Positions 1 to 8,026 of a stretch of 33,048 nt of DNA are shown here, piece after piece. The notes below the pieces were generated by a model. The model did not search any database. It saw nothing but the letters and a program-made list of their open reading frames with translations, and was not told the DNA's origin. Numbering within the stretch: the stretch's first letter is position 1; the number at the start of each line of letters is the position of its first letter. Both the position numbers and the translations under genes were made by a program. The stretch covers positions 1-33,048 of the forward strand of contig JAFQMS010000051.1 of assembly GCA_017396145.1 (NCBI GenBank), given 5' to 3'. Origin of the DNA: Lachnospiraceae bacterium (lineage in GTDB: Bacteria; Bacillota; Clostridia; Lachnospirales; Lachnospiraceae).

Positions 1-209
1 CAAGCTATGCGAAAACAAGCAGAAGCGAGGATATGGCAGAGGTGTTTGGAATGATGATGTCTTATGAAGAAGATAATGTTCCGGACAGCTTCTATAGTCC
101 GCATGTGATTAATAAGATGAGATTTATTTCTGAATTTCTTGATAAGAACTATGAATCTGCCACGGATGAAGCCCATTGGAACAGATGGCTAAATAGTGTG
201 GATAAGTAA
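1..209 (+). CDS. C-terminal end of a putative zinc-peptidase-like protein (5' partial)
   Basis: An open frame enters from the left edge (codons begin at position 3) and ends at TAA 207-209. About 68 residues remain. It starts SYAKTSRSEDMAEVFGMMM and ends with an amphipathic stretch (VINKMRFISEFLDKNYES). From family knowledge, a serine/tyrosine-rich segment followed by an E-D-x-A-E helix is typical just after the HExxH zinc site in putative zinc-binding metallopeptidases of clostridial lipoproteins, where the E/D pair supplies the third ligand. The catalytic HExxH itself would lie outside the window, so the assignment is inference from a short tail. The next gene starts 69 bases downstream with no terminator between them, so co-transcription with the lipoprotein is plausible. 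Confidence 0.5.
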   Translation, partial: SYAKTSRSEDMAEVFGMMMSYEEDNVPDSFYSPHVINKMRFISEFLDKNYESATDEAHWNRWLNSVDK

Positions 210-277
210 AAGAGTAAACTATAAACTGCAAAACAACTGCCAAGCATAGGCAATAGTACAGAAAGGATAATGAAGAT

Positions 278-1609
278 ATGAAGAAAATAGTGCTGGTGTT
301 ATTAATGATAGTCGTATTATGTGTGTTTACAGGGTGCGAAGGAGAAGAACAGGCAACCAAGGAACCAATAAAGACACATAAGGCAGAGGAGACAATTAAG
401 CCAGAAGACACAAGTGCTTCACAACCCGACGAGGAAGCTGATGATGAGTTGAGTTTAATGCAGAAGGCCTTGCTGAATAAAGAAAAGGTTAAGTTAGTTG
501 ATACAAAGGAAATGAAGTATCTTAATGAAATATTAAGTGTAGATGCTTACGGAGAAGAGGGAAAAGATGATAGCAAGAAGTATGATTTCTTTTACTACGA
601 GGATATGGACGGTAATGGAACTAAGGAAGTTGCACTTTCCACAACATATATCGGTGGAGATTTCTTGATTTTTTTCGAAATAGATAATGTTATTTATGCT
701 CAGGAGTGGCCCTACAGAGGAATGAATCCACTTTATAATGATGGTGTTATGGAAGGGTCTAATGGAGCCGCAGATAATGTAATCACAAAAGTTAAAGAAA
801 TAACTAAAGATGGGGTGAAAGACGAACTTATTGTTAATATAATAAGTGATGATTATTTAGGGGAAGCAAAGTATTATACCAAAGAAAATAGAGAAGGGGA
901 AATAACTTATGATGAATATGTTGAACTTATGAACAGTTATTCTTTTAATTTGGCTGGTAGTCATGGTAGAAGTGGGAAGTATATAGCTAAAGAGTATGAT
1001 TATTCAGAAAAAGTTATAAGACATTTGCTGCGTGAAGGAAAAGAAGATTTTACCTACGAAGTAAATAGAACAGGAGAGGAAGAGGATATTAAGTGGGATA
1101 TTACTATTAAGAGAGAAAAAGATGGTTTTAGTCAGGATATTGTGCTTGTGAAGGATAACTTGGTTTCATGTATTCCTACTGAGGGCGAGATGGTTGAAGT
1201 TGTAGATGTTAACTTTGATGGCTATTTTGATATATTAATTCTTAAAGGATACTATGGTGCGCAGGGGGCAAAGGAATATGAAGCATATATTTGGAATGAA
1301 CAAACTAAAAACTTTGTGAGAGACGAAAGTTTTAATCAGATTCCTAATCCTGATATAGATTACGATAAAGAATTAATAATAGGTGATAACAGAGCCAGTT
1401 CCTCAACTCATGATTATTCGGTGTATAGATATGAAAATGGAGAATTAATTAATGTGGCAGTAATAAGTGCAACATTTACTGATGATGACAAAATGAATGT
1501 TTCTGAGAGAAGGTTCGCAGATGGGAAATGGAGTGAAAAAACATATGTAGGGTTAAGTTATGAAGAATATGAAGAAAAATACGAGCAGTTGCTGGGACAA
1601 TTTGCATAA
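278..1609 (+). CDS. Secreted lipoprotein with FG-GAP/EF-hand-like acidic loops, function unknown
   Basis: A 443-aa protein with a clear lipoprotein signal peptide: MKK, a hydrophobic core, then lipobox F-T-G-C with Cys20 as the lipidated residue. It should therefore be tethered to the outer face of the membrane. A low-complexity Glu/Lys/Thr linker (residues 21-60) follows. Two acidic loops stand out. D109-M-D-G-N-G-T-K-E117 fits a DxDxNGxxE calcium-loop pattern, and D310-V-N-F-D-G-Y-F-D318 is followed by a GYYGAQGAKEYEAYIWN segment like those in FG-GAP/VCBS-like or XAC2610-like lipoproteins. The start is supported by GAAAGGA at 261-267. Similar lipoproteins are common in Lachnospiraceae without assigned function. 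I do not recognise a specific role; binding of a ligand or calcium at the surface is inference. Confidence 0.85.
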   Translation: MKKIVLVLLMIVVLCVFTGCEGEEQATKEPIKTHKAEETIKPEDTSASQPDEEADDELSLMQKALLNKEKVKLVDTKEMKYLNEILSVDAYGEEGKDDSKKYDFFYYEDMDGNGTKEVALSTTYIGGDFLIFFEIDNVIYAQEWPYRGMNPLYNDGVMEGSNGAADNVITKVKEITKDGVKDELIVNIISDDYLGEAKYYTKENREGEITYDEYVELMNSYSFNLAGSHGRSGKYIAKEYDYSEKVIRHLLREGKEDFTYEVNRTGEEEDIKWDITIKREKDGFSQDIVLVKDNLVSCIPTEGEMVEVVDVNFDGYFDILILKGYYGAQGAKEYEAYIWNEQTKNFVRDESFNQIPNPDIDYDKELIIGDNRASSSTHDYSVYRYENGELINVAVISATFTDDDKMNVSERRFADGKWSEKTYVGLSYEEYEEKYEQLLGQFA

Positions 1610-1630
1610 TAAATGAACGAAATAATTATG

Positions 1631-1675
1631 AAACTCTGGTAGCCAATAAAGGAACCGGAGTTTTCGTCATTTTTA
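1631..1675 (+). terminator. Rho-independent terminator after the lipoprotein gene
   Basis: A 10-bp stem with one G-U pair: AAACTCTGGT (1631-1640) pairs with ACCGGAGTTT (1654-1663). It is followed by TTCGTCATTTTT. It sits 22 bases after the lipoprotein stop and ends that transcription unit before the giant surface-protein gene. Confidence 0.75.
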
Positions 1676-1784
1676 CTAACAAATTTAAAAAAAATTCTAT
1701 GTACAGATAGGATGTGTAGTCTGCATTTTCTATTGTAATTTTAATGCAAAGGTAAGATAATTTAGTTATGAGATTTGTGCCACT

Positions 1785-1803
1785 AAAGGAGATATTGCGT
1801 ATG
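1785..1803 (+). promoter_or_regulatory. Ribosome binding site deciding the start of the giant surface protein
   Basis: AAAGGAG at 1785-1791 lies 9 bases before ATG 1801. The in-frame ATG at 1768 has only TAAGATAATTTAG upstream, so it lacks a convincing ribosome site. Starting at 1801 also gives a normal signal peptide. Confidence 0.8.
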
Positions 1804-4800
1804 AGATGTGCTAAGAATAAATTAAAAACTTTATTATGGATAGGTATTGTATTGCTTAATATTATGTGTTGCCCTATGATATCCAAGGCAGCCAAGGATA
1901 TTTCCAGTGGAGACGTAAAATGTACCAAAGATGGTGGTACATATGAAGTTACAGGCTCAACAGGGAAGAATCGGATATATGTGGACGGTAAGAATATAAA
2001 ACTATATTTGACAAATGTAACGATAGATTTACTTGACGAAGAGGATGATGGTAAGAGTAAGGAAAAAAGTGCTATTCACATTGAGAAGGGAAGCACTGTT
2101 ACCATTTATTTAAAAGGAAATAATCGCCTTGAAGGTGGTAATAACACAGGCGTAGGTAAGAATTACGGATATGCCGGAATATGTGTTGAAGACGGGGCTA
2201 GCCTTACCATATTGGGTAATGGAAAACTCACTGTAAAAGTTGGTGGTGTTCAATATGGTGCTGCTGCCATTGGAAGTAATTATGATGAAAACTGTGGAAA
2301 GATTACTATAGGTGATTCTAAAAACTGTCCGGTTATTACAGCGACAGGAGGTTGCAGTGGTGCGGGAATTGGCTCAGGGCGTGACGGAATATGTGATGAC
2401 GGAATATATATTAACAATGGTGATATAACAGCTACAGGTGGAAAGTATGCAGCCGGTATTGGTGGCGGAGATGCAATTGGAACTGGTTCTGGTGGTAAAT
2501 GTGACACAATTGAGATTACAGGAGGTACTGTGGTCGCTAAGGGTGGAACTTACGCAGCAGGAATTGGTGGAAGTGAAGATGGAGATGCATATAATATAAC
2601 CATTAGTGGAGGAAATGTAACAGCCACAGGTGGAACAAGTGGAGCCGGAATAGGTGGAGGTAAAGAAGGATATACAGAAAATATAACAATAAGTGGTGGA
2701 ACAATAACAGCCAAGGGTGGCCAATACGGTGCAGGAATTGGTGGTGGCAATAGAGTCTTAGCAGGGAATGGTGGTAATGTTAATAACATTAAGATTACAG
2801 GCGGAATAATTAATGCTACAGGTGGAGAAAGCGGCGCAGGAATCGGTGGTGGAGACCAAAGCGAGGTTAGTGGATTAAAGATTTCCCAAGAGTCAGGAAG
2901 CACCTTGGAGATTACCGCAACAGGCGGTAAATGGGGCGCGGGAATAGGTAATGCTAATTCAGGAACTATTTCTCATAATATTAGCTCTGTATATATATAT
3001 CTTAGAGGTGGAACAATTACCGCAACAGGTGGAAATGAAGGCGCAGGAATTGGCGGTGGTAATGCAACTGCTAATAAGATAGAGATATATGGATGGGGTA
3101 AGGTAACGGCTACAGGCTATAATGAGAGTAGTGGTATTGGTTCTGGAGAAAATGAAGATGGTGGAGATATAACAATTGAAGGTGTGGGAAGTGGACGACC
3201 ACTTACAATTAATGCCAATGCATTTGCTAAGGATGGCAGAACTAATGATGCAGCAGCAATTGGTTCTGCAAGTAGTAAGTGTGGAAATATTACCATAAAA
3301 AATGCTATTGTAAGTATTGATTCAAGATATGATAGTGATGGTGCGGGTATAGGTACAGGGTTTAAAACAGATATGGCTAAAAAAGAAGGTAAGGATATTA
3401 CCATAGAAAACTGTAAAGTTTATGACAGAGGACAATCTACAAGAAGGGGCGCCGGAATAGGAGCAGGTACAAGCTGTAGTGTTAATAACATTTACATTAA
3501 AAATAGTGATATAGAGGTAGGAAGTATAGGGCTATCTTTTAATGGTAACGAAGTATTTATAGAAAGCTGCCTTAATTCTTTGGTAATAGAGGGTTCAACA
3601 GTAAAGGCAGATTCACGCGTTGGTCAAAAAGCTGCGATAGGTTCAGGAGCATTTTCTTCAGTAAAATTAATAGAGATAAAGAACTCTAAAGTTGAGGCAA
3701 AGTCTATTAATGGTGCAGGAATAGGAAGTGGTGGATATTCTTCAGACAGGTCATCGGATTTTATGTTCTGGACTGGTGGAGAATGTGGAGAGATAAAGAT
3801 TAGCGGTAGTGTTGTTAAAGCTATCGGCGGAGAAGGTGGAGCCGGAATAGGTGGCGGATGGGGAACAAGTGTAGGTGCAATAACTATTACAGCATCTGAT
3901 GTAACAGCCACAGGGGGTGTACGAGGCAAATACAGAGGTGGAGCCGGAATAGGTGGCGGAGCACAGGAAAGTTGCGGATTGATAACTATTACAGATTCTA
4001 AGGTAAAAGCTACAGGAGAGGTTTGTGCAGCCGGAATAGGAAGTGGTGGAAGTGAAAGTATATCATCGCTACTTTGGAATATAACATGCGGTGGAATTGA
4101 GATTACAGGTTCTAGTGTTGAAGCTATAGGTGGAAGCGATGGTGCAGGAATAGGAACTGGATATGGAGCACAGTTTACTGGTGGAGCACACATTACCATC
4201 ACAGACAGTACAGTTAAGGCTAATGGTGGAGATTATGGAGCAGGAATTGGAGCTGGTTCTGGTGGAAGTCTAGATAGAGGTGGAGAAGCATCAATTGATA
4301 TTAACATAAAAGGAAAATCTAAAGTTGAAGCTACAGGTGGCAAGGGTGCAGCTGGAATAGGTGGCGGTTTTGAAGGCGGAGCAGATACAGTTAATATAGA
4401 ACTTACTGATACAATTAGAATGAGTTCGGGAGAGTGGATGTATTATGTCAAAGCTATTGGCGGTGCAGGTGCAGCCGGAATCGGAAGTGGTGGAATTGAT
4501 ACAGATGAAGTAACATTTCCTAAAAGTGGATACGATATTAGTTGTGTAAGAATTGCCAACGGATATGTATATGCCAAGGGTGGAGATAGAGATGACAAGC
4601 TTGGTAAGGGTGCCGGAGCCGGAATAGGCGGTGGTGCTAGAGGCGGTAATATCAATGGTTTCTATGTAAGTGGTGGATATGTACATGCTAATGCAGGAGC
4701 AGGAAGTGGAGATTTTGCAGCAAATGATATTGGAACAGGAGGAAATGATGTAAGAGGTCTTTTTGAAGATGAGAGTTTCTACATTACAGGCGGAACTGTT

Positions 4801-7629
4801 ATAGGTAGACTTAGTGGAGACCCTAATAAAATATACATAGATGGTGGTTCAGTAAGCCATAACACTGATAAAGCAGTAAGGACTGATGGAACAAAGGTGT
4901 ATAGAACACAGATGAAGGTAGATTATCCATATAGTGAGATATACTATCTTTCAACTGCAGTAAAAGATTATGGATGTAATGATATTATTTCGGATGGCTA
5001 CAGTAAAGTTTATTTATATCTTCCAAAGAATGATAATAATTCCAATGCATATTTTGTTATAGCAGGTAAGGATAGACACTACTATGGTAAAGTTAAAGAA
5101 GGAGGTACTAGCTGGCTTAAGATGGACGCCAGACTAGACATTACTCTTCTTGATACACCGATGGCAGGAAAGACATTTAGGGCAAAACTTAAGAATAGTA
5201 ACGTGGATTCTGATATAAAGTATGTAGCATCTGGAACTGCCAAATTAATGGAGAATGGAAGTGTAACGGATTCACCGATAATCTTGCCGGGAACAGATGA
5301 GATAACCTTATATGGAACGGATTTTGGAACATTTACAATTAATGCCCAGGCTACGAAAGAGAGTGAGATGTACTGGAGTGCTAGTGGAAATTACACAGGA
5401 AAAATAACAAAATCCACAACAACCTTGGCAGTGGTAACAGACCCTTCAAAGGTATATGATGGCAAGCCTATTATTAATCCGGAAATCAAAACTAATAGTA
5501 ATGGCGAGATAACCTATACTTATTATGATGGTGGAATTTCAGAAAATAATAAGATGAATACTATGCCTACAAAGGCAGGATTTTATACTTTGGTTGTCAA
5601 TGTAGCATCAACAGACAAATACGAAGCTGCAAAGGTAACAAAGACATTTAACATTGAACAAAGACCAATAACGCTGGTAATGAGTGCATCTCAGACCGGC
5701 AACAAGGGTGTGGTAACAGTTGAAGCGTTAAATGCAGTGGATATAGATGGAGTCATAGACTTAGATATTGTTAAAGATGGCGGTGGATTTGTATCAAGGC
5801 AGATTAGCCTTACTAAGGATTCTAGTGGTAAATTTATTGCAAGTATAGAATTTGATAAAGTAAATTCTTCTAATTACAATGTTACTGCAGAATATATTGA
5901 TGGTACTAATCATTTTTGCAGAGCATCTGTAAGCAGAATGTTTAGTAAGGATAAAGCCATAAGAACAGTTAGTCATGCAGATATAGAGGTTACTTATGGA
6001 GCGAACTCAATTTTGCTAAATCCTACACCTTCCCATACAAGTACAGAGGGCGATTACTATGAGTATAGAATAGTTGAGGGCAGTGATGAGTTTGTAACAT
6101 ATGGACTTGCACCAACAGTAATACTTGATAGTACAACAGGAGAAGTGGTATTTAATAGGGCAGGCAAGGCTGTTATTGAGATTGCCTTAAAGGAAAGAGA
6201 CGATTTGGGTAATGGTGTTGAGTATGAAGATGCTTATACTTATGTGACTGTAACTGTAAACAAAAAAGATATTACAGCTACTCCTGTGATTAGAGATGCT
6301 AACAGTAGTACATTAACTACTATAGAATATGGTAAAACAGATACACTAATCTATGATATAGTATATGAAGGATTAGTGGGCTCGGATATTTTCCAGGATA
6401 GCGCGGTGGGCACCTTAGAAGTAGAAAAACTTGAGAAAACAGCAGGTGCCGGTACATATTCAGTAGATATCAAAAAGGTTGGTGGAAGCATCAACTTAAA
6501 GGGTGTAAACTATGATAATGTATTCATGTCAAGAAATTATAATGTGACAGTTGTTTCTACACAGATAACAGTTACTCCTATAGAGATTACTGTTTCGGCA
6601 GCGGATACAGAAGTTAAATATGGTCAGGAAAAGCCACAATTCCAGTATACAATAGAAGGTCTTATGGAGTGGGATGAGAATGCACAGGTATTTGCCAGTC
6701 TGCCAAAGGTAAGTCTTGATGAAAATGTGACAGGTTCTCCTTATGAACTTCTTAATCCAAGCGTATATGATGGTTCGCTGTATATAGAGGAAGAAGGGGT
6801 AATAAATACCAATGAAAATGGCAGCATGAATTACATTGTACGAATCGGAGAAAGAGGAGATTTAAAGGTAGATAAAGCACAGATATACATTAAGACTGAA
6901 GGAGAGATTGTAACATATACAGGTACTCCTGTTAATTCATCAGCATTAGTAGAGACTATGGATGATTTAGATTATGATGGTGCCGTTAAGTTAAAGTATT
7001 ATGAGATTACTACAGAGGGCTTACGAGAAATCGAAGAGGCACCTGTTAATGTGGGTATTTATGTTGTAGAAGCTTCAGGAGAAGAAACTAGATGTTACTA
7101 TGGTGGAAATAGTCGCTCAATGATAGTTATTGATATGGCAATTCCAGAAGTTGAGTTACCAAAGTTACCGGATATGAAGATGCATGATGGTCTTGTTTTA
7201 GAAGAACAGACATTGCCGGAAGGATGGGCATGGTGTTATCCTGATAAAGAATTGTCTGTAGGCTATGTAAGTGGTCTTGCTATATACACTCCACAAGACA
7301 CTCATAACTATAAGACTGTTGAGGCATATTTAAACTTTAATGTATATGACGAGTCTTTGGATGACGAGGTTAATGATGAGAATGATGGAGAAGAAGATAA
7401 CGATGGTACAGATGAGGATAAGGATGGAGAGGATGAAGATGACGAGGATACAGATGTGAATGACGAGGATGGAGATAATGATATAGGAGTTGAAGACAAT
7501 GATAGTACAGAAGATGAAAATGTTGTAGATACAGGCGATACATTTAATCCGGTAATATGGGGTTGTGTGTTGGTTATATCTGGAATAGTGTTAGTGTGGA
7601 GTATTATTAGTCATATAAAGAGAAAATGA
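1801..7629 (+). CDS. Giant exported surface protein: AGIG-repeat beta-helix, MBG/Ig-like domains, acidic linker, C-terminal anchor
   Basis: A 1942-aa protein. Residues 1-30 form a signal peptide (MRCAKNKLK, a hydrophobic core, probable cleavage after SKA). Residues about 33-1010 carry around two dozen imperfect repeats of the type GAGIGGG-x(n)-ITISGGTVTATGG, spaced 28-45 residues apart. This pattern is expected of a right-handed parallel beta-helix and resembles the carbohydrate-binding Cthe_2159-like group. Next come strand-rich modules: a YDG-type domain near 1217, MBG-type domains near 1488 and 1594, and another Ig-like unit near 1693. Residues about 1850-1910 are extremely Asp/Glu-rich. 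The tail is VVDTGD (1908-1913), a membrane segment at 1917-1936 and HIKRK. This has the layout of a sortase signal without a proper LPxTG. It probably acts in adhesion or polysaccharide binding at the cell surface; the ligand is unknown. It is transcribed alone, with terminators on both sides. Confidence 0.85.
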   Translation: MRCAKNKLKTLLWIGIVLLNIMCCPMISKAAKDISSGDVKCTKDGGTYEVTGSTGKNRIYVDGKNIKLYLTNVTIDLLDEEDDGKSKEKSAIHIEKGSTVTIYLKGNNRLEGGNNTGVGKNYGYAGICVEDGASLTILGNGKLTVKVGGVQYGAAAIGSNYDENCGKITIGDSKNCPVITATGGCSGAGIGSGRDGICDDGIYINNGDITATGGKYAAGIGGGDAIGTGSGGKCDTIEITGGTVVAKGGTYAAGIGGSEDGDAYNITISGGNVTATGGTSGAGIGGGKEGYTENITISGGTITAKGGQYGAGIGGGNRVLAGNGGNVNNIKITGGIINATGGESGAGIGGGDQSEVSGLKISQESGSTLEITATGGKWGAGIGNANSGTISHNISSVYIYLRGGTITATGGNEGAGIGGGNATANKIEIYGWGKVTATGYNESSGIGSGENEDGGDITIEGVGSGRPLTINANAFAKDGRTNDAAAIGSASSKCGNITIKNAIVSIDSRYDSDGAGIGTGFKTDMAKKEGKDITIENCKVYDRGQSTRRGAGIGAGTSCSVNNIYIKNSDIEVGSIGLSFNGNEVFIESCLNSLVIEGSTVKADSRVGQKAAIGSGAFSSVKLIEIKNSKVEAKSINGAGIGSGGYSSDRSSDFMFWTGGECGEIKISGSVVKAIGGEGGAGIGGGWGTSVGAITITASDVTATGGVRGKYRGGAGIGGGAQESCGLITITDSKVKATGEVCAAGIGSGGSESISSLLWNITCGGIEITGSSVEAIGGSDGAGIGTGYGAQFTGGAHITITDSTVKANGGDYGAGIGAGSGGSLDRGGEASIDINIKGKSKVEATGGKGAAGIGGGFEGGADTVNIELTDTIRMSSGEWMYYVKAIGGAGAAGIGSGGIDTDEVTFPKSGYDISCVRIANGYVYAKGGDRDDKLGKGAGAGIGGGARGGNINGFYVSGGYVHANAGAGSGDFAANDIGTGGNDVRGLFEDESFYITGGTVIGRLSGDPNKIYIDGGSVSHNTDKAVRTDGTKVYRTQMKVDYPYSEIYYLSTAVKDYGCNDIISDGYSKVYLYLPKNDNNSNAYFVIAGKDRHYYGKVKEGGTSWLKMDARLDITLLDTPMAGKTFRAKLKNSNVDSDIKYVASGTAKLMENGSVTDSPIILPGTDEITLYGTDFGTFTINAQATKESEMYWSASGNYTGKITKSTTTLAVVTDPSKVYDGKPIINPEIKTNSNGEITYTYYDGGISENNKMNTMPTKAGFYTLVVNVASTDKYEAAKVTKTFNIEQRPITLVMSASQTGNKGVVTVEALNAVDIDGVIDLDIVKDGGGFVSRQISLTKDSSGKFIASIEFDKVNSSNYNVTAEYIDGTNHFCRASVSRMFSKDKAIRTVSHADIEVTYGANSILLNPTPSHTSTEGDYYEYRIVEGSDEFVTYGLAPTVILDSTTGEVVFNRAGKAVIEIALKERDDLGNGVEYEDAYTYVTVTVNKKDITATPVIRDANSSTLTTIEYGKTDTLIYDIVYEGLVGSDIFQDSAVGTLEVEKLEKTAGAGTYSVDIKKVGGSINLKGVNYDNVFMSRNYNVTVVSTQITVTPIEITVSAADTEVKYGQEKPQFQYTIEGLMEWDENAQVFASLPKVSLDENVTGSPYELLNPSVYDGSLYIEEEGVINTNENGSMNYIVRIGERGDLKVDKAQIYIKTEGEIVTYTGTPVNSSALVETMDDLDYDGAVKLKYYEITTEGLREIEEAPVNVGIYVVEASGEETRCYYGGNSRSMIVIDMAIPEVELPKLPDMKMHDGLVLEEQTLPEGWAWCYPDKELSVGYVSGLAIYTPQDTHNYKTVEAYLNFNVYDESLDDEVNDENDGEEDNDGTDEDKDGEDEDDEDTDVNDEDGDNDIGVEDNDSTEDENVVDTGDTFNPVIWGCVLVISGIVLVWSIISHIKRK
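3834..3960 (+). repeat. Identical DNA repeat inside the beta-helix coding region
   Basis: A 25-base sequence beginning AGGTGGAGCCGGAATAG and ending GTGGCGGA occurs identically at 3834-3858 and 3936-3960. The copies are exactly 102 bases (34 codons) apart and in the same reading frame. They encode the GGAGIGGG motif. Many shorter near-identical copies of GGAGCCGGAATAGG and GCAGGAATTGG occur across 2180-4720, so in-frame repeat gain or loss by recombination is possible. Confidence 0.85.
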
Positions 7630-7673
7630 TGGTATAAACTTTACAGGTAACTAATAATGTAATTATTTGCGAT

Positions 7674-7715
7674 AAAAAAATGCAAAATCTCTTTGGAGAC
7701 TATTGCATTTTTTTT
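7674..7715. terminator. Bidirectional-looking rho-independent terminator
   Basis: AAAAAAATGCAA (7674-7685) pairs with TTGCATTTTTTTT (7703-7715). The enclosed loop can form a small TCTC/GAGA inner stem. The A-run on one side and the T-run on the other mean it could terminate transcription in either direction. On the + strand it ends the giant surface-protein transcript. Confidence 0.85.
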
Positions 7716-7805
7716 CTGATATGGGTATTATGTTAAAGATGGGACGGTTAGCGAAATATACTACAACGATAGAAAGATGTCGCTGATGGTTAGAAAGGAT
7801 TAATT

Positions 7806-7955
7806 ATGATTAATTTTGAAGAAGAGTTAGCAAAGTTTCAACCAAGTCTTGAAGTTTCAGATGCGGAAGATGTAATTTATAATAATGATATGACAGATGT
7901 TGGTGATATAATGAAACAGATGTTAGATAGTATGAGCAATACTAAAGAGCATTAA
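7806..7955 (+). CDS. Small acidic protein (49 aa), unrecognised
   Basis: The ORF starts at ATG 7806 behind GAAAGGAT (7792-7799) and ends at TAA 7953-7955. The product starts MINFEEELAKFQPSLEVSDA and ends SMSNTKEH. It is acidic, has no Cys or membrane segment, and looks amphipathic and helical (EEELAKF, then DVGDIMKQMLDSM). Evidence that it is real: a good ribosome site at correct spacing, ordinary codon use for this window, a position 90 bases after a terminator and 71 bases before a zinc-ribbon/TPR gene on the same strand, and no competing ORF. The arrangement suggests a two-gene operon in which the small protein might partner or regulate the TPR protein; that is inference. I do not recognise the family. 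Confidence 0.7.
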   Translation: MINFEEELAKFQPSLEVSDAEDVIYNNDMTDVGDIMKQMLDSMSNTKEH

Positions 7956-8026
7956 TTAACAGTATAAGCCAACAAAGAAAGATAGATACTATGGAATAAA
8001 TAACCTCAAAGGTCTGGAGGAATACT

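Noticed and set aside
3624-4202. 192-aa minus-strand open frame inside the surface-protein gene
   Set aside because: Same repeat artefact as the other antisense frames; the + strand frame has signal peptide, domains and anchor.
2280-4686. Several long minus-strand open frames rich in PPPIPAP-type repeats
   Set aside because: They are mirror images of the Gly-rich AGIGGG repeats on the + strand; the repeated codon pattern keeps the opposite strand free of stops. No ribosome sites or gene context.
2340-4700. CRISPR-like periodic repeats
   Set aside because: The repeats are in frame, variable in length and sequence, and encode a regular protein motif; no cas genes are present.
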